Positions 32,400-43,661 of a stretch of 64,000 bases of DNA are shown here, piece by piece (positions within the stretch are counted from its first letter, which is position 1; each line of letters begins with the position of its first letter). The notes under the pieces were generated by a model. The model worked only from the letters and a program-made list of their open reading frames with translations, did not search any database and was not told the DNA's origin. A program made the position numbers and the translations under genes. The DNA comes from Stomorhina lunata (taxonomy: Eukaryota > Arthropoda > Insecta > Diptera > Rhiniidae). Where the stretch lies: contig OW121744.1 in NCBI GenBank assembly GCA_933228675.1, forward strand, positions 60,772,928-60,836,927, read 5' to 3'.

Positions 32400-33265
32400 C
32401 AATTGAGCGATGTCCGTCTGTCTGTTGTCGACACGATAGGCTTTACCGAAAGGAGGTAGATCACTGAAATTTGTCAGAAATATTTTTAATTTCTTGTAAA
32501 ATTTTGTTATTGAAATTGGGCGAAACCGGTTCACACTTGACCATAGATCATGTATAACGTCGCTTAGGCCAATCGCTTATTTGATAATAAATTAATAAAA
32601 TTATAGCAGGTAACGTTTAGTATATATATAGTCTTGCATAAGCACTAGGCAGCATATACCATTTCATCGAAGTCGGTGTACATTTAACCATATCTCCCAT
32701 ATAAAACATTTACGGAAACACCTGAATTCCACCTAAAATACACTTAAATGCAAATAAATGATAAACTTTAATAGCTTTGGCCACTAAATTTAGCACAAGG
32801 AAGTTTTATATTGATACAAGATAGTCGCAATCGATCAGATAGTCACAATCGATCAGATAGTCACAATCGGTCAGATAGTCACAATCGGTCAGCATTTAAC
32901 CATAGCTCCCATATAAAAACTTACGAAAACACAAAAATACCAAAAAGATAGGTGGTTTGTGTCCGTCTGTCCGTTAAATGAAAAAACTCCTTAACCAAAA
33001 GAGATAGAGGGACAAAATTTCACAAAAGTACACCTTGAAAAGCTGTGTATTGAGAATAGGCAAAATGGGTGTACATTTAGTTATAGCTCCCATATAACCC
33101 CGGCCCTGGAATCGCATTAAAGATGATAAATTGAATACAATTGTAATAACTATGTAGACTTAATTAAGAATAGAGAATTTTTATGCAACTGTTGGCCAGT
33201 AAATATATCAAATTTTATAGGAATCGGTATATAATTAATTATAGCTTTCACAAAAAAACACTGCC
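32400..33265. repeat. Degenerate dispersed repeat with GTCCGTCTGTC and CCATATAAA motifs
   Basis: Contains GTCCGTCTGTCTGTTG (32412) and GTCCGTCTGTCCGTT (32958), and TAGCTCCCATATAA-type boxes at about 32690, 32905 and 33085. The pattern suggests repeated or internally duplicated copies of a dispersed fly repeat. No coding sequence. Confidence 0.5.
32816..32893 (+). repeat. 18-bp tandem repeat, about four units
   Basis: Unit CAGATAGTCACAATCGRT repeated head to tail with one variable base. Confidence 0.85.
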
Positions 33266-33277
33266 TAAAGCCGCTAA

Positions 33278-33602
33278 AATGCCATTTTAAGTCCGATCAT
33301 AACATTTTATATATCAGCGTTCCCAGCTCTGTCTCTTTTTGATAGTTTTTTACTACCACGTCAATTTATAGTCATAACTTTTAAGAACTAGCCCCTAATT
33401 CATAAACGAAAAATAACGGTATAACAAACTTATAAATGAAATTTTCCATACAAAATTCCTATGGTAGTTTTTTAATTAGTTTATGAATTAGGGAGTAGAT
33501 TTGTACTCGAATCGAATTTTAAAAAATTATGACTAAAATTGACGAGGTAGTAAAATACTATCAAAAAGATAAATGTAGCCCTTACAGAGCCGTGAACACT
33601 AG
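33278..33602. mobile_element. Mutator-like foldback MITE fragment, with a nested 104-bp MITE
   Basis: Internal part of the family (CCATTTTAAGTCCGATCATA, TACTACCACGTCAATTTATA, GTAGCCCTTACAGAGCCGTG), lacking both ends. A 104-bp MITE is inserted at 33392-33495. Confidence 0.75.
33392..33495. mobile_element. 104-bp MITE with TAG duplication
   Basis: Ends CCCCTAATTCATAAAC and, inward from the right, CTCCCTAATTCATAAAC. TAG lies on both sides (33389-33391, 33496-33498). The uninterrupted site is AACTAGATTT at 39761-39770 in another MITE copy. Confidence 0.8.
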
Positions 33603-35585
33603 GGTGTTTCGAAAAAAAAAAGTTCGTCGTACACCACCGAATATAAAGTATTGGCTTTGACACAGTTTCGAACATTTTTTTATTTATTTTTTTGATGCAC
33701 ATTGGGGTCGCCAAAATACATTTTTCGTTAAAACTTCGGCAATTACAGTCGGATCTTAAAGTGTGATATATACATGTTTTTGTCTAAAGAAGGCCAATGT
33801 TTTGCGTTAATAACACGGCACAACAAAATAAACAAAATTTCATGTGCTCTTAAAACCACTATACAATTTTGATGTATCATGACTACCTTTATACAAAAAT
33901 GGTAAAATTTTTAAATTCTATGGCAAGATTTTTTTTTTAATTTTTTTTCAAAATTGCAATTTTTTGTTAGACGTTTCTTCAAATAATTAATGATAACTCA
34001 AAAAGTAATAGTTCAATATTATTAAAATAAAATCAGAAAAATTAAGATTTACATAGCCTTTAATTCGTCTATACATCGCGTTTCAATCGGATCAGTAGTA
34101 TCGGAGTTATAATAAAAAAACTTAAGAAAAATATATATTTTTTACGTAAAAATGGCAAAAATTTTCGTTTTAAAAAAATCATCAAAAATCGAAAACGGCA
34201 AAAAACTTCCAGATTTATTATTTTATCGCATAGCGACATATAATAGCAACATGAGCAAAATGAGATATCGACCATAAAAATCGATTTGACCATAAAAATC
34301 TATTGATTTTTTTCGAATTTATTCACAATTTAGTGAATTCGCTCATTTTCACAAAATTTTAGTTTTTTGCTTGATATACGTATACAGGGCTTTTTAAATG
34401 TGTGAAAAAATAGATTTTACAATTTCAAGGAGTGCCGGTAGGATTATTGTGAGATTTCGTGAGGAACTGTAGTTTTTTGCCGTTTTCGATTTTTCATGAT
34501 TTTTTTAAAACGAAAATTTTTGCCATTTTTACGTAAAAAATATATTTTTTTCTTAAGTTTTTTATTATAACTCCGATACTATTGATTCGATTGAAACGCG
34601 ATATATAGACGAATTAAAAGCTATGTAAATCTTAATTTTCCTGATTTTATTTTAATAATATCGGACTAGTAGTTTTTGAGTTATCATTAATTATTTGAAG
34701 AAACGTCTAAAAAAAATTGCAATTTAAAAAAAAAATCTTGCCATAGAGTTTAAAAATTTTACTATTTTTGTACTAAGGTAGCCATGATACATCAAATGTA
34801 TATAGTGGTTACTCGAGCACATTTTTGCTGTTGCCCTGTGTAATCATTGAACTCAACTATTCATACAATAAGAAAAAAATTAATGTAAATTAAAAGAAAA
34901 AAAAATATGTCTTGAAACGTTCCAAGCTCTCGAGTTTGGGCCATGCGTTGCTCTTTGGTGTCGGTCATGACAGATTCATGTTCTACATGAACAAAACGCA
35001 CGGTGTTTTGTAAATGGCATTGATAAGATGTAAAAATAAATACAATTATCTGAACGTACTAGCGGATCTGTTATGATCAACAACAAAATATTCTCAGGGT
35101 GGAAAAGTAGGCGTTATTTTCTATGGGCCGACACAGGATTTGTTGAACGTCGTCCGAAGATATAACGAAAAATATATTTTGGCGATCCCAATGTGCGGCA
35201 AAAACAAAAATTGCTTGTTTTTAGTATTTCGGTTAGAATTATCGAAAAACTTCCTTAGTAAAAGTATACCGATTTTTTAAGAGCTTTAATTTTCTGGTAT
35301 TAGGGTGGTACATTAGGGTGGTAGGAACTGAGGTCTGATGAATAAATACTATAATTGGAAATCTGAGACCAATAACTATTAAAGCAACATATTGACCTCC
35401 TTGAGACAAAAACATCGATATATCACACTTTAAGATCCGACTGTAAATGCCGAAGATTTAACGAAAAATGTTCTTTGACGACCCCAATGTGCGGTGAAAA
35501 AATTTTTTTCGAAACTGTCTTACAACAATACTTTATATTCGTTGGTGTACGGCGAACTTATTTTTTTTCTTTCATATAAGTCGAG
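33603..35585. mobile_element. Large foldback element, split by foldback copy B
   Basis: Left arm (about 33615-33810) and right arm (about 35345-35575) match in inverted orientation: GTACACCACCGAATATAAAG / CTTTATATTCGTTGGTGTAC, CACATTGGGGTCG, ATTTTTCGTTAAAACTTCGG and TACAGTCGGATCTTAAAGTG. The outermost ends are unclear (left TAGGGTGTTTCG...). The stretch between foldback B and the right arm (34844-35340) includes TATTAGGGTGGTACATTAGG near 35298 and partial arm copies. No coding sequence. Confidence 0.65.
33814..34840. mobile_element. Long-arm foldback element, copy B
   Basis: Same family as 26586-28624, about 1.03 kb, with arms of about 380-450 bp and termini CACGGCACAACA / TGTTGCCCTGTG. TAA on both sides. 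It lacks the nested TA element and so provides the empty site CGGACTAGTAG. The arms carry TAAAATTTTTGCC/GGCAAAAATTTT and GTATCGGAGTTATAATAAAA blocks in both orientations. Confidence 0.82.
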
Positions 35586-35593
35586 ACGCTCTA

Positions 35594-37640
35594 CACCATT
35601 TTCAGTTGTAAATGAGAAATTTCCAAATTGAATTGAGACATTTTCATTTGAAATTGAGAATTAACTTTTGAAAATGAGAACATTCCAATTGAAATTGAGA
35701 ATTTTTATTTAAAAATGAGAAAGTTTCAATTGAAATTGAGAATTTTCATTTGAATTTGAGAAAATTCCAATTGAAATTGAGAAATTTCATTTGAAAATGA
35801 GAAATTTTAAATTAAAAATGCACTCAACCAAAAAAGTCAGTAATATTAACAAAAAAATTTCGTAGAAACTTAACGAAAAAAAATTGTTAAATCAATAGAT
35901 TTTTTTTTCAATTCTAACTAAAAATTATTCAGAAGTACAATATTTTTTCAAATCATCAGAAATTATTTGAGTTAAAACTTAACAAAAATACTTTTGTTTT
36001 ATTAAATAAAACTTCGTAAAAAAGAGCCTAAAATTCCTTTAAAACAATGAAATTTTGTTAAAATGGAGTAGCTTTTCATCAAAACATCTTTACAAAACAT
36101 TATTCAAATATACCTGTTTGTAGATGTTGGAATTAATAAATATTTTCGTTCATCTAACGAAAATTTCACAATTTAGAAAATCAAGTGTATCGATAGATAA
36201 TATAGATTTTTTTTTAACTAAATCATTTTGTAATATTTATCAAATTTTTTCAATTTTGTTATAAAAAAATATAATGTGTATTCGAAAAGATATTTATAGA
36301 AAATATAGATAAATTTAACAAATATTTTTATTACATTTATAATACTTTGTTAAATTAGAAAAATATTGAAGAAAAATAAAAATATAGAGAAGTCGAATTT
36401 GTCATGAGAGGAAATACAAATAAATAAATTTGTCATTTTGAGCAGACGTTGATTGAATCAGTTCAAAAAAGAGCAATTGCTTGGTTTGGAAGACATTCAA
36501 GCACCTCCACAAACTGCAGCAAATTTTCATAATCCTGCTGATCAAGACCGTGTTTATATTGTTCCAATTCGCATGGTCGTTGCGCTTGGCATTTAATGTG
36601 TGGCTTGAAACTAGGATATTGATACAAGACCGCGGAGAAACTTTTGAAGAGTAACTACTGAATTAATAATGAAATCAAAATACCGGTGATGATGGTAGTA
36701 CCTGCATTTCTTAAAGTTAAGTGGTCAATGCGGATTTAGAAAGAAGACGATATCATGAGTTACGATGGCCACAAGGTAGAATGTTGCAAATGCTGGAGGT
36801 ATTAAGTAAAAGTTTGCAATGTGACATCTGACATATGTTGATTGAATTGCTAAAGCTTGTGTGATTGGCAACAATGCTTATGGTTCCGAATTATTTCTGG
36901 AAATTTCGGGCTGACGACGGTGAACCTATGGTTCTTATCTTCCAAAACATTTTTAAATATGTAATTGTATATTTATATTTATTGATAAAAATCGAATAAA
37001 TTAAATAATAAAATAAAAAATATGTTTTTCAATATTAAAAACATACTTATTTATAGTAACTAAATTAAGGAGTTAATTAGAAAAATAATTTTTCAGTATC
37101 AATAAGGAATATGTAGACCAGGTAGTTAATTGAAAGAAATTTCATCAATATGAAGAAAAATTTTAAAATATTTTTTAGTATATTTTGCAGTCTTTTTATT
37201 CATTTTAAAAAAAATTTTGTTAAAATTATTTGACTTGTAATAACAAAAAAGGTTAGTTGAATTGAAAAAGAAATCTTCAAAACAACCCTTTTACAAAAAG
37301 GAAGAAAAATGTATTTGAATTAAATAAAGATTTTGTTAGCTGTATAATAACCTACTTATCTTCAATTTTACATGCCATTCTACTGCATTTACGAAGTTTT
37401 TTGGTTGAGTGTGGGAATTTTCCATTTGTAAATGAGAAATTTTCATTTGTAATTGAGAAATTTTCATTTCAAATTGAGTTTTCCATTTGAAAATGAGAAA
37501 TGTTTAATTGAAAATGAGAAATTTCCATTTGTAATTACGAAATTTATATTTGAAATTAAGTTTTCCATTTGAAAATGAGAAATTTTCATTTGTAATTGAG
37601 AAAATTCCATTTGTAATTGAGAAATTTTCATTGGGTTTTT
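35594..37640. mobile_element. TA-targeting foldback element, copy 3 (right end lost, nested insertion)
   Basis: The left end TA/CACCATTTTCAGTTG is followed by AATTGAGAAATTTTC-type repeats (35594-35820 and 37412-37640). The inverted right half with GGTGTAG is missing; Mutator-like MITE sequence (37653-37703) follows. A 1.6-kb unrelated element interrupts it. Confidence 0.7.
35821..37411. mobile_element. Unclassified 1.6-kb element with CACTCAACCAAAAAA ends
   Basis: Terminal inverted repeats CACTCAACCAAAAAA / TTTTTTGGTTGAGTG, and the inner TTTCGTA / TACGAA also mirror. The flanks share TG. The centre (36430-36930) is less AT-rich and reads in part VYIVPIRMVVALGI, suggesting decayed coding sequence I do not recognise. 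AACAAAAT / ATTTTGTT-type repeats fill the rest. The CACT start could suggest CACTA-like elements, but there is no other support. Confidence 0.62.
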
Positions 37641-37652
37641 TTTTAATTTGTA

Positions 37653-37703
37653 GTGAACACCGATATAAAAAGTGTTATGATCGGACTAAAGATGGCGACA
37701 CTC
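37653..37703. mobile_element. Mutator-like MITE fragment
   Basis: GTGAACACCGATATAAAAAG then GTTATGATCGGACTAAAGAT and GGCGACAC, matching 39890-39930. Short truncated piece. Confidence 0.65.
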
Positions 37704-38745
37704 TACTGCATCCTCGTAGATATATAAGATATGTTTCTAAATTTATCGCAACTTGGTGGTGGGTATATAAGATTCGGCACAGACGAACATAAACCTCTTA
37801 CTTGTAACTGGTTGTGTTGCCAGTAGACGAAGCAACTTAAATTCGGTTGCAATACATAACCGAGCCATAAAATGTAGTTTTGGCTGTTGATCAATGTTAT
37901 TAACTGATAAAACACTTTATGAATTCAAAAATAGTTTTTCTACAATATTTATAATTAAATGTTTTTGTGTTTATTTTTTCTTAAATATGAATTATTAAAT
38001 ATTTTGTTTTTGCTAGTTTTAGCACCAGATTGATTATTATAATTGTAAGTTTTGCATAAATAATATATAATTATGTACTTATTTATTTAATAACAAGTAA
38101 TAAAATATTATAAAATTTGTTTATTTATTGTGAATTATTAAATTATTATCTTATGTTTAAGTTTTTAATTTAATTTACAACTTAACACTACAAAAACTTT
38201 CTATTTACTAAGTCTAATTTTTACAGTGTGTGACAAAAGAAGTAGAACATATAATATATTTTAAAAATTATCGGTTGAGTTAATTTTATTCATATTTGCA
38301 AAATGTTAATAATTATATTACGAAAATATTTCAATTTCTTGAAAAAAATCTCATTGTATTCCAGAAAAGTTTAATTACCATGTTATTGGAAATTTTTTTA
38401 TGAAAGAAATTTGAATAATAAAAAATTTAAATTTGTTAGAAAATTTTAAAATATTTTGAAAATAAAAGAAACAAAATTTATTTCAATAATTATTTTTTAA
38501 AATTTTCTTCAACTTTTTGTCTTACTTTTGTACCACACTGTATATCAATTATTTTTTGTGAAATATTTTTATGTGCATATAATTAACAAAGCATTTACAT
38601 TAAATTATTTTAGTTTTAATTACATTATAATTTATTTCATTTCTGATTTTAAATCTCCCATTTTAAATATTTGTAATTTTTTTAACATAAAAACTTTTAA
38701 TATCCTTTTTCACACACTCACACTTTAAAAGTTAAGTCGATCTCA
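37704..38745. other. Hillarin 3' flank and 3' UTR region, AT-rich
   Basis: 37704-37880 resembles dispersed fly repeats (TATATAAGATTCGGCACAGA). 37900-38745 is AT-rich and directly follows the Hil stop on the minus strand, so it probably contains the 3' UTR; TTTATT (AATAAA on the minus strand) occurs at several places, e.g. 38633 and 38480. No precise end can be set. Confidence 0.45.
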
Positions 38746-38908
38746 TTAATTACGTTTCGACGAATTAATTAAATATTTACAACAGTGTGTCAGCAAATGT
38801 TTTTCACTAGATGATGAAGAGGAATTATTGTGGTGATGACTATGATGAGGCGGTGCACCTAATTCACGCGTATAAATATCCAAACCGTATTGTCCTTCTT
38901 CGGGGAAA
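38746..38908 (-). CDS. Hil: Hillarin, last coding exon
   Basis: Acceptor TTTTTTTTCTAG before 38908. Phase matches the donor at 43433 (aa|t = Asn). Encodes FPEEGQYGLDIYTRELGAPP, a His/Ser-rich stretch, then EKHLLTHCCKYLINSSKRN and TAA. The FPxxGxYGLxIY segment and the cysteine-containing helix match the end of the KY/Hillarin C-terminal repeat, which supports splicing across the 4.5-kb intron. If the intron were retained, translation would stop immediately (IIK, then TAA). The total over six exons is 640 codons including stop. Confidence 0.88.
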
Positions 38909-39339
38909 CTAGAAAAAAAAATTATATAATAATGAGGAGTATTTTAAATACATTTTAGAGTTGTATTAAGTTAAATAAATTTTAAGGTTAAATAACAGAA
39001 ATTTATAGAAATATTGTTCGAACCATCAGCTGACATTTAAATGTTGACATATTATATTCAGTAATTACAAATTTATTGAATCACATTCTAAATCGATTAA
39101 GTCGTTTTGACACAGACATTTTCTTTTCCTAAACTTTTTGGACAAAATCGGATCATTATTTCCGGTATCTTCAAAGAATAAACAATCTCATATTTCGTTG
39201 CCGAAATGTGTGAAACAAATTTTGCTTGAATTGGCCCATATTTAACCATTACTCTCCTACAAGACCAACTCTTAAAAGCCACTTCAATCGTGACCATAAT
39301 TCGCTCAGGAACGAGTTTCGTGAATGTCATTCAAAACCG

Positions 39340-42035
39340 GTTAAAGTTCAAAAAATAATATTACTGAGTGATTTTAACACAAAGTTAGGACGGGAAAGCT
39401 GCTTTGACCCTATTGTTGGTAAATTCAGCCTTCACGGTGAAACGTCTGAGGTTGACCTCCTTTGCGCCGGCGCGCAGTATGGTAGTGAGCGGTAGAGCGG
39501 TTCGTCTTCCATACAAAAAAAATGTTATGTCAGTCACCCCCTAGGATTAAAGATAATTTTAAAACAATTCCAAAAAATATTTTTTTATTTTTTTACCACG
39601 CCTACAAATACCGCTCTTTTACTATTTTGTTCACTGTGTCGCCATTTTAAGTCCGATCATAACATTTTATATATCGGCGTTCGCGGCTCTGTAAGGGCTA
39701 CATTTCTCTCTTTGATAGTTTTTTACTACCACGTCAATTTATAGTCATAACTTTTAAAAACTAGATTTTTACTCGATTTGATTAGGGTGTGTACGATTCG
39801 AATTTTAAAAAGTTATAACTAGAAATTGACGAGGTTGCAAGAAACTATCAAAGAGAGAAATGTAGCCCTTACAGAGCCCTGAACATCGATGTATAAAGTG
39901 TTATGATCGGACTAAAGATGGCGACACAGTTAACAAAATACAAGAAGGGCGGTATTTGTAGTCGTGGTAAAAAAATAAAAAAATGGTTTTATAATTAGTT
40001 TTACATTATCTTTAATCCTAGGGGGTGACTGACTCAACTTTTTTTTTCGAACCACTCTAGTGAGCAGCACCAGGTTTCCACACCCTAAAATCTATACAGC
40101 GACATGGGTGTCTCCTGACCAAAAAACAAAAATCAGATTGTAGTTGACGCAAAAGACTCTTCAAGTATATAGGATGTGCGCTCAATTCGAAGAGCTAATA
40201 TGGACTCTGATCATTTTTTTCTTGCAGCCAAGGTGAGAACACGTCTGATTGTGTCGAGGAACATACCGACGGAAGCGCAAAGAAAGTTTGACGTCACAAA
40301 ACTAAAATCTCATCAAATTGCTACCGAACTGTTCAATTGATCAGTAAACGTTTCTGATTCAAACGACATATGCACGCAATGGTAAAACATTGCCAATTTC
40401 ATGAAAGCAGCTGCAAGATCAGTACTAGGATTAAAAAACCCTCACTATAAAAACTTTTGGTATGACGAGGAGTGCCGCAGTGCCACTGCTGAGAAAAATG
40501 AAGCCTACAGCAAATTGAGATATATAAGAGTCGAAATGAGTGCGTAAATTTTACCAAAAAGATGAACACCAAACAGATGGTTTTGGCAATTGTATATTCT
40601 CCTGTAAGGACGATCAAGGAAACCTGGTGACAGAAACAGAAAGCTTACTGAAACTGTGGAAGGAGCAAGCGACCAAGATGACACGCCTGATCAAATCAAT
40701 GATGACGGTGTTGTATGTTCACCACCCAACCAAAATAAGGCTAAAATTACAGTAACTCGACTGAAAAATAATAAAGCTGCGGGTGCCGTTGGTTTACCAG
40801 CTGAACTTTTCAAGGCTGGAGGTGATGAGTTGATAAGGTGTATGTCCCAGCTTATAAAAACCATATGGTTAGAAGAACGTTTGTCTGATGATTGGGATCT
40901 TAGTGTTCTTTGCCCAGTGCACAAAGAAGGAGATAAAACTGTATATGCCAATTATAGAGGTATAAGCCTTCTTTTAATTTCATATGAAATTCTATCGAAC
41001 ATTCTGTGTGAAAGGTTAAAGCTCAACATTAGGGAAATAATTGGGACGTATCAATGTGGCTTTAGACCAGGTCAATCAACCACTGACCAGACTTTTACTC
41101 TACGTAAAATTCTGGAGAAGTCTCAGGAGAAACAAATTGATACGTATCATCTCTTTGTTGACTACAAAGTAGCTTTTGACAGCCCGATACGGAAGAAGGT
41201 GTTTGATGAAATGTCTGAGTTCGGCATACCTTCGAAGCTAATGAAGTTATGCGGGATGACACACCATCTGTTAAGATAGGTAAGAACCTATCAGAGTCCT
41301 TCATAACTAAACGGGGATTCAGGCAAGGTGACAGTCTATTTTGTGACCTCTTCAATGTTGTGTCAGAGAAAATCTTGCGAGATGCAGCAGTTAATACAAC
41401 AGGTACAATTTTCAATAGAAAACATATGCTACTTGCCGATGACATTGTATTCTGGGACGCATTTTGCGCGAGGTAATATACGAGGTACTATACGCCAGGC
41501 AGACAGATCACTAGAATTATATCACATGTGTCCGTCGAGAACTATAGCTTCGAGATCAAACGTAGAATCAAACTCCGTAAGAACTTAAATTACGCTCTAT
41601 AAAACGCTTATACTGCCTGTGTTATTGTATGGTGCTGAATCATGGGCACTTGCACAAGCAGATGAAGCTATCCTTGGAGTGTTTCAGAGGGAAATTCTAC
41701 TAAGAATCTTTGGACCAGTCTGCACCAACAATGATTATCGGCATCGGATGAACCATGAGCTGTGTGAGTTATACGCTGACATAGACATAGTGAAACGCAT
41801 TTAGCAACAGCGGCTCCTTTAGCTAGTATATGTTGTGCGAATGGATGAAAATATTCCGGCAAGAAAAGTGTTCGATAATGATCCTGAGGGAACTCGTAGA
41901 AAAGAACATCGAAAACTTCAATGGAAAAACGAAATGAAAGAAAATCTTTCAAAACTTGGCATAGGAGATTAGATAATATGTGCACAAGATAGAAGCGCAT
42001 GAAATTCTAAAATATGATCGGCCTTTGACCTAAAT
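39340..42035 (+). pseudogene. LINE (RTE-like) with endonuclease and RT remnants, in a Hil intron
   Basis: A non-LTR retrotransposon, antisense to Hil. The endonuclease part reads LLSDFNTKLGRES and KFSLHGETSE. It is interrupted by a MITE (39493-40058), after which RFPHPKIYTATWVSPDQ continues once one 9-bp repeat is removed. The RT has LKNNKAAGAVGLPAELFKAG, YANYRGISLL, QCGFRPGQSTTDQTFTLRKI and VDYKVAFDS, with the catalytic box degraded to LLADDI. The tail has LYGAESWALAQADEAILGVF and ENLSKLG. Stops, frameshifts and internal deletions make it inactive. The same family occurs at 8929, 24680 and 52500-54370. Confidence 0.85.
39493..40058. mobile_element. Mutator-like foldback MITE, copy 3
   Basis: 566 bp, ends TAGAGCGGTTCG / CGAACCACTCT, arms of about 270 bp. 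9-bp duplication AGTGAGCGG / AGTGAGCAG (39484-39492, 40059-40067; one mismatch). Removing the MITE and one duplication restores the LINE endonuclease frame (RSMVVS/STRFPH). Confidence 0.9.
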
Positions 42036-42049
42036 AGGCCATTTAAGTT

Positions 42050-42275
42050 AGTAAATGGATTCCCCTACGGAATCCATACTGGCGGTCGCTAAGTAAGTCG
42101 TGAGACTCCAAATATTAAACCAAATGGTACTCTCCATTACTTTCGAAAGTTCCGAACAAATAGCTATTGGGCGGTAATTTTCAGGGTTGTTAGCCTCTCC
42201 CTTTTTAGGGATTGGCGTTACATAAGCAACCTTCCAACGCAAAGGAAATTTACTTATAGTAGCCGAAACCATTTA
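42050..42275 (-). pseudogene. LINE (R1/Jockey-like) RT scrap
   Basis: Minus-strand reading WKVAYVTPIPKKGEANNPEN, YRPIAICSELSKVMESTI. It is homologous to 31790-31960 and gives the uninterrupted form of the site where the 109-bp MITE landed there. Confidence 0.8.
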
Positions 42276-42724
42276 AGCATTCTGATCATTTTAATATGAA
42301 CTTCAGCCAATATGAACTTCAGCCAGATAGTCCAGGTTTTCAAACAAATATGAACCTAGACTCCCTTTCCATACGAAAGAGATGGGCAAGTTCAGAGGAG
42401 ATGTTTTGTGGACTTCACTTCCTCCTCACCTCATCCCCTACAAAAGTACCTAGTTGGAACCTTCAGCCTAAATGCATGCCTTCCATTCAAGATGTGTAAT
42501 GTTTTGACTTATGATTAGGGCGTTTACTCGAGTTATGTTTGCTTGATTAATCGAAAAAATAAATCGCTCGAGCAAAATAAAATGGCTAATTTCAAATAAA
42601 GATTTATTTGATTAATTTTCCACGAGTAATCGAGTTACTCGAGTAAAATTATTTCAATAATTTTGTAAGTATTTTTGTGTTAAGGAAAAGTTTTCTTGTT
42701 TAATGTAAATTGTTGTTATTCCCT

Positions 42725-42985
42725 AGCAATTTTTAAAGGTCCTAATGTAATCGTAGCTCCTGTTATAGATTAGTTGAAGGTACCATTGCAATCGTAAAAC
42801 CTACTATAGTCTAGTTGAAGTGTCCTGTGTAGATACTACTATAGTTTAGTTGAAGATCCCTGTGTAATCGTAGGTCCTACTATAGTAACAGTACGTCCCA
42901 CTATAGTTCTGTTAAAGCACGCAATGTAATCGTCGATCCTACTTTAGTACAGTTGAAGATCCCATTGTAAACATAAAAGGTAAAA
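42725..42985 (+). repeat. Degenerate tandem repeat, ~45-50-bp unit
   Basis: Five to six diverged units of the form AATCGTAGRTCCTACTATAG followed by TYTAGTTGAAGATCCC. Noncoding. Confidence 0.7.
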
Positions 42986-43432
42986 GGTAGTCGTAGAGCC
43001 TACTAATCTATTAGATCATTATTAGATCAGGATTTATGAAATCGAAAGATTGCTTTTTATATATAGAAGTAAATAAACTCACTTAAAATATTTAGGGTGA
43101 CAAATGTTAATTTGTATTAAAAATATTTTTTTTATTTTTGTTTTATGTTTTTTATTGCAAATTGTTAAATTTTTTTGTTAATAAAACACTATAATTTTAT
43201 TAATTTGAAAAATTGCATTCTACTTCATATTGATTTGAAAGGTAGTCCCATTTCCTGCTAGCTCGTCTGGCATCCATATAATATGGAATGAATGAATCTG
43301 ATAAATTAATGACAGTTTAACTATCAAAAAATTTATTTACCCCTAATATTTTGAAAATTTTACATCTCAGCCAATCTTAAACTTCTTTAATGGCCAAAAA
43401 AAAATCCTGTTACATAGTATTCGAGTACTTAC

Positions 43433-43596
43433 TTAATAATGAAGGTAACAATATCGTCTAATATATTATGGGTGACATATTTGGAAAGTTTCTTCTCCTC
43501 AATACCGTTTTTGTGCAGTGTTGCCATAAAATCAGTCAATGGCCGTGACATACGGAATTGTAAATCCAAACTACGGCCAGCAAATATTAAAGGATC
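43433..43596 (-). CDS. Hil: Hillarin, exon before last
   Basis: Acceptor AAAG before 43596 and a strong donor GTAAGT just after 43433. Encodes DPLIFAGRSLDLQFRMSRPL and GIEEKKLSKYVTHNILDDIV, the C-terminal beta-rich KY-type domain. 54 codons plus 2 bases. Confidence 0.9.
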
Positions 43597-43661
43597 CTTT
43601 AAATAAAACAAATTAAAATTTTAATATAAATATTTGTAAAAATAGATTTAAAACCACTAAC

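Larger units (their letters stand above)
38909..43432 (-). other. Hil: Last intron of Hillarin, filled with LINE and MITE sequence
   Basis: 4524 bp. 38909-39330 is AT-rich with no named feature. A plus-strand LINE with a nested Mutator-like MITE (39340-42035), a minus-strand LINE scrap (42050-42275) and a degenerate tandem repeat (42725-42985) occupy most of it. 42300-42700 and 43000-43432 show nothing specific; the CTCGAGTAA / TTACTCGAG palindromic bits at 42520-42645 are repeats. Confidence 0.7.
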
